A stretch of 64,000 bases of DNA from Klenkia brasiliensis (GTDB taxonomy: Bacteria; Actinomycetota; Actinomycetes; Mycobacteriales; Geodermatophilaceae), in NCBI RefSeq assembly GCF_900100695.1, contig NZ_FNCF01000001.1, positions 186,001-250,000 of the forward strand, written 5' to 3'. Of the stretch, positions 1-14,726 are shown piece by piece (positions within the stretch are counted from its first letter, which is position 1; each line of letters begins with the position of its first letter). The translations under genes were made by a program, and so were the position numbers. Under the pieces are notes generated by a model. The model was given only the letters and a program-made list of their open reading frames with translations, was not told the origin of the DNA and made no database searches.

Positions 1-620
1 TCCACGCCGTGCCCGAACCGGGGCCGCGGGCGCGGCAGCGGGTACCCGGCGGCGGCGAGCACCGGCAGCAGCGCCGACCAGCCGAACCCGCCCAGCACGA
101 CCGCCACCCGCAGCGCCGGCAGCAGCGCGAGCTCCCGGGCCAGCCACGGCGAGCAGGTGTCCCGCTCGGCCGGGGTGGGCGCGTTGTCCGGCGGGGCGCA
201 GCGCACCGCGGACACCACCCGGCACCCGGTGAGCTCCAGGCCGTCGTCGGCGGCCACCGAGGTCGGCTGGTTGGCCAGCCCCGCCCGCCACAGCGCCGCG
301 AAGATCCAGTCACCGGACCGGTCACCGGTGAAGATGCGGCCGGTCCGGTTCCCGCCGTGCGCGGCCGGCGCCAGCCCGACGACGGCGATCCGGGCGTCCG
401 CCGGGCCCAGCCCGGGGATCGGCCGGCCCCAGTAGACCTGGTCGCGGAAGGCGGCCCGCTTGGTGACGGCGACCTCCTCGCGCCAGCGCACCAGCCGGGG
501 GCACGCCCGGCAGCCGCAGACCCGCTCGTCGACCGCGGCGAGGTCGGGCGCCGACCGCGCCGACCGGAGGACGCCGGCAGGGGTGCGGGTGACGGGGTAG
601 CCGTCGGCGTCGCGTGCCAC
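1..620 (-). CDS. udgB: Family 5 uracil-DNA glycosylase (UdgB-like), C-terminus outside window
   Basis: Base-excision-repair glycosylase that removes uracil (and, in characterised relatives, other deaminated bases) from DNA. About 206 residues are visible from a GTG at 620; the C-terminus runs off the left edge. Cysteines near residues 37/40 and at about 133, 141 and 156 fit the 4Fe-4S cluster of this family. The active-site-like motif GLAPAAHGGNRTGR lies at residues 82-95, and GGFGW appears near the visible end. No other ATG/GTG/TTG in frame lies close upstream, so the GTG is the likely start. It is divergent from the DUF4235 gene, 40 bp away. The family call is strong; the exact substrate range is family knowledge only. 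Confidence 0.85.
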   Translation of the reverse strand, partial: MARDADGYPVTRTPAGVLRSARSAPDLAAVDERVCGCRACPRLVRWREEVAVTKRAAFRDQVYWGRPIPGLGPADARIAVVGLAPAAHGGNRTGRIFTGDRSGDWIFAALWRAGLANQPTSVAADDGLELTGCRVVSAVRCAPPDNAPTPAERDTCSPWLARELALLPALRVAVVLGGFGWSALLPVLAAAGYPLPRPRPRFGHGV

Positions 621-660
621 CCACCCAGCAGAGCACAGGCGGCCGGGTGATGATCCCCCG

Positions 661-966
661 GTGGCGAAGAAGCAGAAGGTGAAGACCCCGGCGCTGTACA
701 AGCTGCTGGGCCCGGCGATGGCCATCCCGACCGGCATCGTGGTCAAGAAGGTCGCCGACCAGGCCTGGATCGCCGTCAAGGGGACCCCGCCCCCCAAGAA
801 CCCGGACGTCCCCGGGGTCAGCTGGGGCGACGCGATCGCCTGGGCCGCGGTCTCCGGCGTGCTCGTCGCGGTCGGCCGGCTGCTCGCCGCCCAGGGTGCG
901 GCGAAGACCTACACCGCGCTGACCGGCAAGTTCCCCACGAACGCGAACGCCGACAGCGCGGCCTGA
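661..966 (+). CDS. DUF4235 family small membrane protein
   Basis: A 101-residue protein starting at GTG, beginning MAKKQKVKTPALYKLLGPAM. It matches the general pattern of actinobacterial DUF4235 proteins: a lysine-rich N-terminus, a conserved LLGPAMAIPTGIVVKKV segment, a W/G-containing stretch, a hydrophobic helix near residues 58-72 and an Ala-rich end. The role of the family is unknown. Its stop is only one base from the stop of the convergent ppx gene, with no terminator between them, so the two transcripts probably overlap at their 3' ends. Confidence 0.8.
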   Translation: MAKKQKVKTPALYKLLGPAMAIPTGIVVKKVADQAWIAVKGTPPPKNPDVPGVSWGDAIAWAAVSGVLVAVGRLLAAQGAAKTYTALTGKFPTNANADSAA

Positions 967-967
967 C

Positions 968-1912
968 TCACCGCAGCGAGAGCGCGATCCCGTCCAGGAT
1001 GTCGTGCTCGCTGACGACCACCTCGTCGATGGCCAGGGCGTCCATCACCACCCGCAGCACCAGCGACCCCCCGCCGATGACGTCGACCCGACCGGGGTGC
1101 ATGACCGGGAGCGCGGCGCGGCGCGCCCGCGTGGCGGTCAGCAGACCGGCGGTGACCGACCGGACGGCGCCGACCGGGATGCGGGAGCCGTGGATGGCCG
1201 CGGCGTCGTAGGCGGGCAGGTCCATCGCCAGGGCGGCGACGGTGGTGACCGAGCCGGCGAGCCCGACCAGGGTGGCGGCCTCGTGCACCGGCACCTCGGC
1301 GACCACCTCGGCGAGCGCGGCGCGGATGTCGGACTCCGCGCGCTGGATCTCGTCGGCGGTCGGCGGGTCGCCGTGCAGGTGGCGCTCGGTCAGCCGGACG
1401 CAGCCGATGTCCACCGACCGGGCCGCGCGCACGCCGTCGGCGTCCCCGAGCACGAACTCGGTCGACCCACCGCCGATGTCGACGACCAGGTAGGGGGCCG
1501 CGGGCACGGGGATGCCGTGCGCGGCGGCGGCCGCGGCGAGCGAGCCGGTGGCCCCGGCGAAGGACAGCGCGGCCTCCTCCAGGCCGGGCACGACGTCGGG
1601 GAGCTGACCCAGCACCGCCTGGACCATGCCCTCGAAGTCGGCCCGGTTCGAGGCATCGCGGCTGGCGCTGGTGGCCACCATCCGGGTCCGCTCGACCCCG
1701 AGCTCGCGGGCCTGCGCGGCGTACTCGCCGAGCACGACCCGGGCCCGCTCGACCGCCTCGGGGGCCAGCCGGCCGGTGGCGTCCACGCCCTGCCCGAGGC
1801 GCACGACCTCCATCCGGCGCAGCACCTCGACCGGTCCGCCGGTCTCGCCGACGTCGGCGACGAGCAGGCGCAGCGAGTTGGTGCCGCAGTCGATGGCCGC
1901 CACCCGGGTCAC
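968..1912 (-). CDS. ppx: Ppx/GppA family phosphatase (exopolyphosphatase)
   Basis: A 314-residue protein of the ASKHA fold acting on polyphosphate and/or pppGpp. The first phosphate-binding motif DCGTNSLRLL is at residues 8-17, a TSASRDASN motif is near 81-89 and the second glycine-rich loop DIGGGSTEF is at 145-153. The length fits the short actinobacterial Ppx1/Ppx2 type, which lacks the C-terminal HD-like domain. The GTG start overlaps the stop of the DUF501 gene (GTGA), implying translational coupling. It ends the eno-ftsB-DUF501-ppx operon, as in mycobacteria. Which substrate is physiological cannot be told from sequence. Confidence 0.92.
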   Translation of the reverse strand: MTRVAAIDCGTNSLRLLVADVGETGGPVEVLRRMEVVRLGQGVDATGRLAPEAVERARVVLGEYAAQARELGVERTRMVATSASRDASNRADFEGMVQAVLGQLPDVVPGLEEAALSFAGATGSLAAAAAAHGIPVPAAPYLVVDIGGGSTEFVLGDADGVRAARSVDIGCVRLTERHLHGDPPTADEIQRAESDIRAALAEVVAEVPVHEAATLVGLAGSVTTVAALAMDLPAYDAAAIHGSRIPVGAVRSVTAGLLTATRARRAALPVMHPGRVDVIGGGSLVLRVVMDALAIDEVVVSEHDILDGIALSLR

Positions 1913-2418
1913 GGGGTGCCCTCCTGCTCGGTCGGCAGGGCGCAGGGGCCGCGGTCCCACCACTCCCCCATGCCGTCGAGCGCGCGGTCCCCGACGGGGT
2001 TCACGCCGCGGCCGGCGGCCAGCGAGTGCGCGGCCAGTGCGTGCAGGCACTTGACGCGGTCGGGCATCCCCCCGGCACTGGCGCGGGTGGGCAGCACGTC
2101 GACGGCGTCGCGGGTGGCCAGGAACGCCTCGTGCGCGCGGGTGTAGGCGGCGGCGAGCTCGGGGTCGGTGCCCAGGTCGGCCTGCCACTCCTTCATCGCT
2201 CCGGCGGACTCCAGCCGGCTGGCCGCGGCCGAGGCGCGCGGGCAGGTCAGGTAGTACAGCGTCGGGAACGGGGTGCCGTCCTCCAGCCGCGGTGCGGTCT
2301 GCACGACGTCGGGCTGGCCGCACGGGCACCGGTGGGCGACACCCACCAGGGCGCGCGGGGGTCGGCCGAGCTGGCGGGCCACGACCTCGCGGTCGTGCTC
2401 GCTGACGGGTTCGCTCAC
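1909..2418 (-). CDS. DUF501 domain-containing protein
   Basis: A 169-residue soluble protein of the actinobacterial DUF501 family. The typical features are the N-terminal QLGRPPR motif (residues 16-22), Cys 31 and 33 in RCPCGQPDVV, and LYYLTCPR near 54-61. The later Cys in RVKCLHAL and the end with NPVGD and WW are also family-like. The cysteines could bind metal, but no function is established. The GTG at 2418 is preferred because conservation begins just after it; upstream codons are low complexity. The gene lies between ftsB and ppx, an arrangement shared with mycobacteria. Confidence 0.88.
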   Translation of the reverse strand: MSEPVSEHDREVVARQLGRPPRALVGVAHRCPCGQPDVVQTAPRLEDGTPFPTLYYLTCPRASAAASRLESAGAMKEWQADLGTDPELAAAYTRAHEAFLATRDAVDVLPTRASAGGMPDRVKCLHALAAHSLAAGRGVNPVGDRALDGMGEWWDRGPCALPTEQEGTP

Positions 2419-2449
2419 CCGGCGGATTGTTCCAGCCGCGGTGCGCGGC

Positions 2450-3001
2450 TCAGCCGTCGGCGGTGTCGACGGACTCCAGCAGGCCCTCGTACCAGGGCGG
2501 CTGGTCGGTGTCCTGGGCGGCGTCGGGGGTCTGCGCCGGCTGCTCACCCTCGGTGACGGTGCCGTCGGCGACCACCACCACCCGGTCGCCGGGCAGCACG
2601 AAGTTCAGCCGCTCGCGGGCCTGCTGCACCACGTAGGCCGGGTCGGACTGCCGGTCGAGCTGGGCCTGCAGCTGCTGCTCGCGCAGGGAGAGCGCCTGGT
2701 TCTCCGCGGCCAGCTCGGCCAGGGCCTGCCGGCCGGCGACGAAGCTGCGCACCGGCCCGGCCAGGGTGAGCAGCAGCACCAGCACGAGGACACCGAGCAG
2801 CACCGCCCGCCCGGTGACCAGCGGGGTGCGCCCGGCCGTGGTGGCGCTGCGGGCCGGACGGCGGGTGCGCCGCCGGCCCTGCCGGGCGTCGGCGGCACCG
2901 CGGCCGCCCGCGGCGGCCGGGCGCGGGGCGCTGCGGCGCCGGCCCGGGGCGCGCCCGCCCCCGCCGGGGGACGTGCCCCGGCGGGGACGGGCGTCGGCCA
3001 C
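2450..3001 (-). CDS. ftsB: Septum formation initiator FtsB/DivIC-like protein
   Basis: A 183-residue bitopic divisome protein. The N-terminal 60 residues are basic and Gly/Pro/Arg-rich (cytoplasmic). One membrane helix lies at about 65-82, followed by a coiled coil at about 88-118 and the conserved region with DPAYVVQQARERLNFVLPGD. The acidic C-terminal tail is likely disordered. The long basic N-terminus is typical of actinobacterial members compared with the roughly 100-residue E. coli FtsB. It starts 14 bp after the enolase stop, so it is probably co-transcribed with eno. Confidence 0.88.
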   Translation of the reverse strand: MADARPRRGTSPGGGGRAPGRRRSAPRPAAAGGRGAADARQGRRRTRRPARSATTAGRTPLVTGRAVLLGVLVLVLLLTLAGPVRSFVAGRQALAELAAENQALSLREQQLQAQLDRQSDPAYVVQQARERLNFVLPGDRVVVVADGTVTEGEQPAQTPDAAQDTDQPPWYEGLLESVDTADG

Positions 3002-3015
3002 GGGTCGCGCCCCGC

Positions 3016-5292
<2,277 letters not shown>

Positions 5293-5302
<10 letters not shown>

Positions 5303-6174
5303 GGGGCGGCGTCCAGCTCGTCGGCGTAGCGGCGGACGGCGGTGCGCAGCGCGTCCTCGACGTCCCAGCCCCGCTCCGCCGCGGCCGCGACCACGCCCAG
5401 CAGCTGCTCGCCCAGGGCGGCCTGGTCGGCCGCGGCGAGCTCCGCGGGCGCCGGGGTGGGCAGCCCGGCCCGGCGGGCGCGGGACACCAGCGCGGCGCCC
5501 CACGCGGCGGCCGACTGCGAGGTCGAGACGCCCTCGGTCGGGGACCGGCGCTGCTTCTCCTTCTTCTTGATCTCCTCCCAGCCGGCCTCGACGCCGGCGA
5601 CATCCTTGGGGCCGGCGTCGCCGAACACGTGCGGGTGCCGGCGCACCAGCTTGTCCACCAGCTCCCCGGCCACGTCGTCGACGTCGAACCCGGTGGGCGA
5701 CTCGGCGGCCACCCGGGCGTGGAAGACCACCTGCAGCAGCACGTCGCCGAGCTCCTCCCGCATGGCCACCGGGTCCTCGTCGGTGATGGCGTCGTAGGCC
5801 TCGTGCGCCTCCTCCAGCAGGTAGCGGCGGAGGGAGGCGTGGGTCTGCTCGGCGTCCCAGGGGCAGCCGCCGGGTGAGCGCAGCCGGTCCATCACCGCCA
5901 CCACGTCCAGCAGCCGGGCGCCGGGCGGTTCGGGGGCGGCGGTGCGCACCGGGGCGTCGCCGGCCTCCTCGGCGGTCAGCAGCACGACGTCGTCCGGCCC
6001 GGCGGCAGCGGCGTCGGGGACGTCGGTGACCGCCACCCCGGCCTCCCGCAGCGCCGCCGCGGTGGCCGCCGCGCCGGGCAGGGCGAGGACGGCGGGCGCG
6101 GCGGTGACGGCCCGCCAGGCGGCGGGGCCGAGCAGGGCGGGGAGACGGGGGCTGACGGCGAGGAGGGTGGCCAC
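5293..6174 (-). CDS. mazG: Nucleoside triphosphate pyrophosphohydrolase MazG
   Basis: House-cleaning enzyme hydrolysing NTPs/dNTPs to NMP and pyrophosphate, 293 residues. The MazG domain runs from about residue 88 with LRSPGGCPWDAEQTHASLR, then the metal-binding LLEEAHEAYDAI and MREELGDVLLQVVFHAR helices. It continues to the basic WEEIKKKEKQRR segment. The first 85 residues are an Ala-rich, family-variable N-terminus, and the C-terminal 70 residues form a degenerate second MazG half, as in mycobacterial MazG. It follows the SurA-like lipoprotein gene by 5 bp. Confidence 0.95.
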
Positions 6175-6179
6175 CTGCG

Positions 6180-7157
6180 TCAGTCTCCCGCCGAGCCCCC
6201 GGACAGGATCCGCACGACCCCGCCGTCGCCCTCGACGACCTGGCCGTCCTGCAGCGATCCGTACCTCGGGTTGACCACGACGTCGAGCCCGGCGCGCAGC
6301 TCGTCGACCAGCGGCTGGGCGGCGTCGGAGGCGTCCTGCCGGGCCTGGTCGGCGAGGCCGGCCTCCAGGTCCTCGAACGGCGGGAAGCTGACCTGGCCCA
6401 CCACGACGCCGCCGGTCTCGGCGACCGGGAGGGTGAACACGCCCTCGGGCAGGGTCTCCTGCACCGGCTGCGCCAGCACCGACGGCAGCTGGTCCAGCGT
6501 GCGCTGCTGCGGGGCGGCCAGGGTGTAGGTGCCGGCGTACTGCGTGGCCAGCGCGCCGTAGCTGGACGGGTCGGCGCGCAGCTGGGCGGCCACGGCGTCG
6601 GCGGTGGCCTGGTCGGGCACGGTGATGTAGCCGAGCTCGAACTGCTGGCCGGCCTGCCGGGCGTCCTCGTAGGCCGACTGCAGCCCGGCGTCGGACAGGT
6701 CGGCCAGCCCCTGGGCCTGCGCCACCTGCTCGCGGACCAGCAGCTCCCGGATGATCTCCCGGGCGTCGTCCCGGGTCAGGCCCTGCTGCTGGGCGAGCTG
6801 GGTGAACAGGGTGCCCTCGTCCTCACCGGCCAGCAGGTCGCCGATGCGGTCGCTGACCTGGGCCTCGGTGACGTCGACGTCGTAGCGCTGCTCGACCGCG
6901 TCGTAGACCCGCTCCCCGATCATGAGGCTGAGCACCTGCCGGGTGAAGTCGCCGGCGTCGCGCCCGGCGGCGTAGGCGGCGACGTCGGGGTCGGCCAGCC
7001 GCTCGTCGACCGCGGACCGCAGCTGCCCCGTGGTGACCTGCCCGTCGCCGACGTAGGCCGCGACGTCGGGCGACGTCCGGCACCCGGCCAGGCCTCCCAC
7101 GGCGAGCCCGAGCACCAGCAGGGACACGATCGGACGTCGGCGCACGGGGTGCACCAT
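6180..7157 (-). CDS. SurA N-terminal-domain lipoprotein (peptidyl-prolyl isomerase/chaperone-like)
   Basis: A 325-residue secreted lipoprotein. A signal peptide with hydrophobic core SLLVLGLAVGG ends in lipobox LAGC, with lipidated Cys at residue 26. The next 140 residues are helical with VGDGQVTTGQLRSAV, as in SurA N-terminal domains. Residues of about 165-270 resemble a parvulin-like region (FELGYITVPDQATADAVAAQ, LPEGVFTLPVAETGGVVVGQV). The region is poorly conserved, so isomerase activity is doubtful. A role in folding exported proteins is inferred. Similar genes sit between mfd and mazG in other actinobacteria. Confidence 0.8.
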   Translation of the reverse strand: MVHPVRRRPIVSLLVLGLAVGGLAGCRTSPDVAAYVGDGQVTTGQLRSAVDERLADPDVAAYAAGRDAGDFTRQVLSLMIGERVYDAVEQRYDVDVTEAQVSDRIGDLLAGEDEGTLFTQLAQQQGLTRDDAREIIRELLVREQVAQAQGLADLSDAGLQSAYEDARQAGQQFELGYITVPDQATADAVAAQLRADPSSYGALATQYAGTYTLAAPQQRTLDQLPSVLAQPVQETLPEGVFTLPVAETGGVVVGQVSFPPFEDLEAGLADQARQDASDAAQPLVDELRAGLDVVVNPRYGSLQDGQVVEGDGGVVRILSGGSAGD

Positions 7158-7181
7158 CTCACGCCCGACGTGACCTGCGAC

Positions 7182-7978
7182 TCACCCCGGCGCCGGCACC
7201 CGGCCCCCGCGCAGCAGCGCCACGGCCGCACCGAGCGCCACCGCGCAGCCGACGACGGCCGCCACCGCCCACCCGGGCCGCACCTGCTCGTCGAGCAACC
7301 AGTGCCCGATCGCGGCCGGGACGACGGTGCTCACCACGTACATGACCGCCAGCACGGGGACGGCGGGGGCCCCGGCGAGGCCGCGGGTCAGGTGCAGCTG
7401 CCCCAGCAGCAGCCCGCCGACCGTGACCACCCCGGCCAGCCAGACGGTCCCGGGGAACGCCCAGAACGCCCACCACCGGTCGGGGAGCTCGGAGACCAGC
7501 ACGCGCGCGCCGACCGCACCGACCGAGAAGCCGACCCCGGCGAGGGCACCGGAGACCCAGGTACCGGCCGGCAGCAGCACGCCGACCACGGCGAGGACCA
7601 GGCCCGCGGCCAGCCAGCCGAGCACGGGCCCCTCGACGACGGCGGGCCCGGGGACGGTGGCCGCCGACAGCAGGGCCAGGCCCAGCACCGTGCCGAGGAC
7701 GGCGACCGCCTCCCCGCGGCGCAGCCGGCGCACACCGGTGACCTGCTGCAGCACGGCGGTCACCGCCAGCGCGGCCACGATCGCGGACTGCACGACCAGC
7801 AGCGGCAGGTCGTGCCGGGCGACCAGGGCCAGCAGGAAGGCGCCGGCCTGCAGCCCCGTGCCCGTCCACCAGGTGCGGGAGCGCAGCGGCGACCCGCCGG
7901 CCCGCGCGCCGGTGCTGAGCCGGTCACCGGCCACGCCGTAGCAGAGGACGGCGCCGGCCAGCGCCGCGACGGCGAGGA

Positions 7979-7982
<4 letters not shown>
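7182..7982 (-). CDS. Multi-pass membrane protein, DMT/EamA-like
   Basis: A 266-residue very hydrophobic protein with about 9-10 predicted helices and no large soluble domain. It starts at GTG 7982, whose first bases overlap the mfd stop (GTGA), so translation is coupled to mfd. Short internally repeated helix pairs (AVLGTVLGLALLSA, LAAGLVLAVVGVLLPAG) and the terminal VAAVVGCAVALGAAVALL suggest the drug/metabolite transporter superfamily, which is built from two similar five-helix halves. No substrate can be inferred. A generic integral membrane protein is the safe reading. Confidence 0.7.
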
Positions 7983-11551
<3,569 letters not shown>

Positions 11552-11601
11552 CGCTCACGCAGCCTGCGCAGGTCGCACGGGCGCGCGGGGGGCCGGTGCC
11601 C

Positions 11602-11607
11602 AGGTTA
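11602..11607 (-). promoter_or_regulatory. Possible -10 box for mfd
   Basis: TAACCT on the minus strand, just downstream of the hairpin at 11611-11628, would give a leader of about 45-60 nt before mfd. No convincing -35 was found; moderate guess. Confidence 0.3.
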
Positions 11608-11610
11608 GTC

Positions 11611-11628
11611 CGCACCCGGCGGGGTGCG
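11611..11628 (-). terminator. Hairpin terminator after the anchored companion gene
   Basis: Seven-base arms CGCACCC (11611-11617) and GGGTGCG (11622-11628) enclose a 4-nt loop, 8 bases beyond the stop of the gene ending at 11636. A weak U-tract is absent, as is usual in this GC range. It would isolate mfd from the envelope block upstream. Confidence 0.5.
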
Positions 11629-11635
11629 CCCGGGA

Positions 11636-12310
11636 TCAGCCGGCCGCACCCCGGAAGACCAGGAAGGGCTCGCCGGGGGCGGGCTGCACCCGCACCGTGA
11701 CGTCGCCGCGGGCGCCGTCGTCGACGCTGAACACGTACACGCCGGTCGCCGTCCCGCCCGCGGCCAGCCGGCCCTGCAGGGGGGCCACCGAGGGGTCGTC
11801 GACCGGTGACGCGGGGGCGAGGTCGGGCCCGGTGAGGAGCTCGACGTAGCTGCCGTCCAGCGACAGCTCGGGTCCGCCGCCGGTCAGCTCGACCGTGACC
11901 CGCAGGGCCGGGCCCGACACGTTGCCGACCCCGCTGCCGGTGGCCTGCACCGCCTCGACCGCGACCAGCCGACCCGACACCACGCCCGGCACCGTCGCCC
12001 CGGCGTCCAGGGGCACCGGGGACAGCTCGGCCGGCCGCTGGTCCGCCGCCCCGGCAGCGGTGGTCGTGGCAGCGGTGGTCGTGGCCGGGGTGGTCGGTCC
12101 CGCCGACGACGCGGCCGGTGCGCTGCTGGGCAGCACCGGACCCTGGGTGGCCGCGGTGGACGCCGCCGACGACCGCGTCGCACCCGCCGACGTGCCCGAC
12201 CCGGCCGCGGCGGTGCCCGGCCGGTCCTCCCGCCCGGTCAGCACGACGGCGAGCACCACCGCGACCAGCAGCGCGGCCCCGCCGAGGGCCAGGAGGAGGC
12301 GTTGGCTCAC
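11636..12310 (-). CDS. Membrane-anchored extracytoplasmic protein, possibly DUF4352-like
   Basis: A 224-residue protein with an N-terminal uncleaved anchor (RLLLALGGAALLVAVVLAVVL, residues 4-24). A Ser/Thr/Ala/Pro-rich linker of about 70 residues follows. A C-terminal beta-sandwich-like domain (VPGVVSGRLVAVEAVQATGSG to VTVRVQPAPGEPF) resembles immunoglobulin-like DUF4352 domains. Its GTG start overlaps the stop of the secreted beta-propeller gene (GTGA), so the two are translationally coupled and probably act together at the cell surface. Function unknown. Confidence 0.75.
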   Translation of the reverse strand: MSQRLLLALGGAALLVAVVLAVVLTGREDRPGTAAAGSGTSAGATRSSAASTAATQGPVLPSSAPAASSAGPTTPATTTAATTTAAGAADQRPAELSPVPLDAGATVPGVVSGRLVAVEAVQATGSGVGNVSGPALRVTVELTGGGPELSLDGSYVELLTGPDLAPASPVDDPSVAPLQGRLAAGGTATGVYVFSVDDGARGDVTVRVQPAPGEPFLVFRGAAG

Positions 12311-14643
12311 CCGGCGGCCGGGCGGGTGCCCACCGGTCCGGCCCACAGGTCGTCGACGAGCACCTGGGTGCCGGCCGTGGCCGACCCGGACAGGTAGGCG
12401 GCCACCCCGACGGCCCCGGCCCGCTGGAGCTCGGCCTGGGTGTCGGTCGCGGTCAGCTGGGGGGCGGCCGGCGCCGTACCGCCCCGCGGCCACGCGGTCA
12501 CCTGCAAGGACGTCGTCCCCGTGCCGCTGGCGTCCAGCCGGACGACCACCCCGCTCGTCGCGCCGGTCAGCGTCGTCCGGCCGAGCACGGTCTCGACCCC
12601 GGCGACCTGGCGGACCAGGGCGACCTCGACCGCGCCGGTCGTGGTGAACCGTGCACTGACCCGGTAGGCGGTGTTCCCCGACTGCCGGGCGGCCAGGTAC
12701 CCGTAGGTGCCGCCGCCGGTCGCGGCGGAGGACGTCGCGAAGGACGCCTGCACGGTCACGTCGGTCGCCTGCACGGCCGCCAGCGAGGCCGATGCCGAGC
12801 GCCCGGCGGCGGGCAGCGCGAGCACGCCCCGGCTGCCGTCCACCGACGTCGTGGCGGTGGAGCCGACGGTCCAGGCACCACCGGTGTCGGCGGAGCCCCA
12901 GCCGGCGGTCGAGGTGCGGGTGAAGGAGTCCTGCGCCAGCGCCGTCGTGGTCGGGGGCGGGGGCACGGTGGTGCCACCGGTGGTGGTGATGGTGACCGGG
13001 GCGGACGTGACCGTGTTGCCGAAGGGGTCGGTCGCGCTGACCCGGTAGGTGTGCTGTCCGTCGGCCAGACCGGTGTCGGTCCAGGACGTGGTCGGCCGGT
13101 TCCACCAGGTCGAGGCGACGGACACCTGGTACGCCGGGGTGCTGCTGCCGTCGCGGTGCACCCGGTAGACCAGCGTGCCGTTGTCCTGGTCGCTCGTCGC
13201 CTGCCAGCTCACCCGGGCCGCACCGCCGAGGGGCTGGCTGGCCGTCGGGGTGGGCTGGGCGGCCGGGCCCACCCGGTTGGGTGCCGCCGAGGGGACGGCG
13301 AACCGGACCAGGCCCTGCTGGGCGGTGCCGTTGACCCGGGGGAACTCCCCGCCGTAGACCACGTACTGCGCGTTGCCGGTCACGTTCCAGCCGGCCTGGT
13401 ACTGGCCGGTGACGGTGCCGCTGGCGAAGGTCGGGAACCAGGTCTGCAGCGCCGGGGCGGGCTGGCCGGTGAAGTTCCGGTTGCGCAGCGTCGCGGTGCC
13501 CACGGTGCCCACCGGCGCCTGCGAGAAGGCGAGGCCGAACTGGTTCACCCGGGGGTTCTGCTCCGGGTAGCCGCCGATGTTCCCGCAGTCGTGGGCGTGG
13601 GTGGCCACGTAGAGCGCCCCGCCCTGCGCGAAGGTGGAGTAGGTGTCGCCGTGGCAGTCGTCGACCCACACCACGCCGCCGCCGTCGGCCCGCGCGGCGA
13701 AGGCGCCCTCCAGGTTGCCCGGGCCGTAGTAGTCGTAGCCGCTGCCCCAGACCGTCGTCCCGTCGGTGGACAGGCTCCAGACCGCGGAGTTCACGCCCTG
13801 GTTGGTGATCAGCCGGTTCACCGCGAACGACCGGGTGGCGCCGGTGACCGGGTCGAGCGCGCCGACGCCGGTGGCCTTCGTGCCGTTCAGGCTGTCGAAC
13901 CGGCCGGCGGCGACGACCTGGCTGCCCCCGCCGGTGACCACCAGGGCCAGGACGGCGTTGCTGGTGACCGTGCTGCCGTCGCGGTTGCCGGCCGTGGACC
14001 CCACCCCGGGCTGCGGCGCCCACGGCAGCAGCGCGCCGGTGGCGGCGTCGAGGGCGGCGAGCCGGTTGCGGCCGACGCTGCCGACGCTGGAGACCGAGCC
14101 CCCCGCGTAGACCGTGCTGGCCGTCGCGGCGAGCGCCCGGACCTGGCCGTAGACCGCCGGGGCGAAACCGGTGACGAGGGCACCGGTGGCGGTGTCGTAG
14201 GCGGCGACCCGCAGCCGGCTCTGGCCGTTGGCCACGGTGAAGTCACCGCCGACGTAGAGGCGGCTGCCGTCCGGCGAGGCGGTGACGACGAGCGCCTGGG
14301 CGTTGAGGTCGGGTGCGAAGGAGGTGATCAGCTGGCCGGTGCGGATGTCGTAGGCCAGCAGGTTGTTGCGGACCGTCTCCTGGGTGCCGGCCGCCGCCCC
14401 CGCGGGCCGGGCCCGGGTGAACTTGCCGGCCACGTAGACGGTGGTGCCGACCACGACCTGCGACCAGGCGACGCCGTTGATCTGCACGGTCGGGAGCGGG
14501 TCGGCCGACACGGTGACCGGGGTGGCGGCGGTGGCTCCCCCGGCGGGTGCGCTGTCGGCCGAGGCGGGTGGGGCGGCCAGACCCAACAGGAGCAGGGCGA
14601 GCACCAGCGGTGCCACGGACCGGCGGACGGTCGACCACGTCAT
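12307..14643 (-). CDS. Secreted beta-propeller protein with Ig/FnIII-like and LamG-like C-terminal domains
   Basis: A 778-residue exported protein. A signal peptide (VAPLVLALLLLGLAAPPASA) ends near residue 29. Residues of about 45-455 form repeats of the type TVYVAGxF, AAYDTATGALVTGFAP and RLAALDAATGALLPWAP, typical of a delta-60/PQQ-like beta-propeller. An FnIII/Ig-like module follows (VSWQATSDQDNGTLVYRVHRDG to TYRVSATDPFGN). After a Pro/Thr linker comes a lectin/LamG-like sandwich beginning DSFTRTSTAGWGSADTGGAW. No catalytic residues were recognised; a carbohydrate- or surface-binding role is inferred. ATG 14643 is preceded by a GAGGAG ribosome site. Confidence 0.8.
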   Translation of the reverse strand: MTWSTVRRSVAPLVLALLLLGLAAPPASADSAPAGGATAATPVTVSADPLPTVQINGVAWSQVVVGTTVYVAGKFTRARPAGAAAGTQETVRNNLLAYDIRTGQLITSFAPDLNAQALVVTASPDGSRLYVGGDFTVANGQSRLRVAAYDTATGALVTGFAPAVYGQVRALAATASTVYAGGSVSSVGSVGRNRLAALDAATGALLPWAPQPGVGSTAGNRDGSTVTSNAVLALVVTGGGSQVVAAGRFDSLNGTKATGVGALDPVTGATRSFAVNRLITNQGVNSAVWSLSTDGTTVWGSGYDYYGPGNLEGAFAARADGGGVVWVDDCHGDTYSTFAQGGALYVATHAHDCGNIGGYPEQNPRVNQFGLAFSQAPVGTVGTATLRNRNFTGQPAPALQTWFPTFASGTVTGQYQAGWNVTGNAQYVVYGGEFPRVNGTAQQGLVRFAVPSAAPNRVGPAAQPTPTASQPLGGAARVSWQATSDQDNGTLVYRVHRDGSSTPAYQVSVASTWWNRPTTSWTDTGLADGQHTYRVSATDPFGNTVTSAPVTITTTGGTTVPPPPTTTALAQDSFTRTSTAGWGSADTGGAWTVGSTATTSVDGSRGVLALPAAGRSASASLAAVQATDVTVQASFATSSAATGGGTYGYLAARQSGNTAYRVSARFTTTGAVEVALVRQVAGVETVLGRTTLTGATSGVVVRLDASGTGTTSLQVTAWPRGGTAPAAPQLTATDTQAELQRAGAVGVAAYLSGSATAGTQVLVDDLWAGPVGTRPAAG

Positions 14644-14657
14644 CGGGCTGCTCCTCG

Positions 14658-14695
14658 CGTCGAGGGCCCCCCTCGGCCCTCGACGGCGGAGGCTA
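14658..14695 (-). promoter_or_regulatory. Promoter and 5' stem-loop of the beta-propeller gene
   Basis: On the minus strand TAGCCT (14695-14690) would start RNA near 14683. The RNA would then begin with a perfect 11-bp hairpin: arms 14658-14668 and 14675-14685 with a 6-nt loop. The GAGGAG ribosome site lies at 14651-14656. Such 5'-terminal hairpins often stabilise mRNA or mask the ribosome site. Confidence 0.5.
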
Positions 14696-14726
14696 GGCCT
14701 GCGCGGCAGCCGTGGGGAGGCCTCCG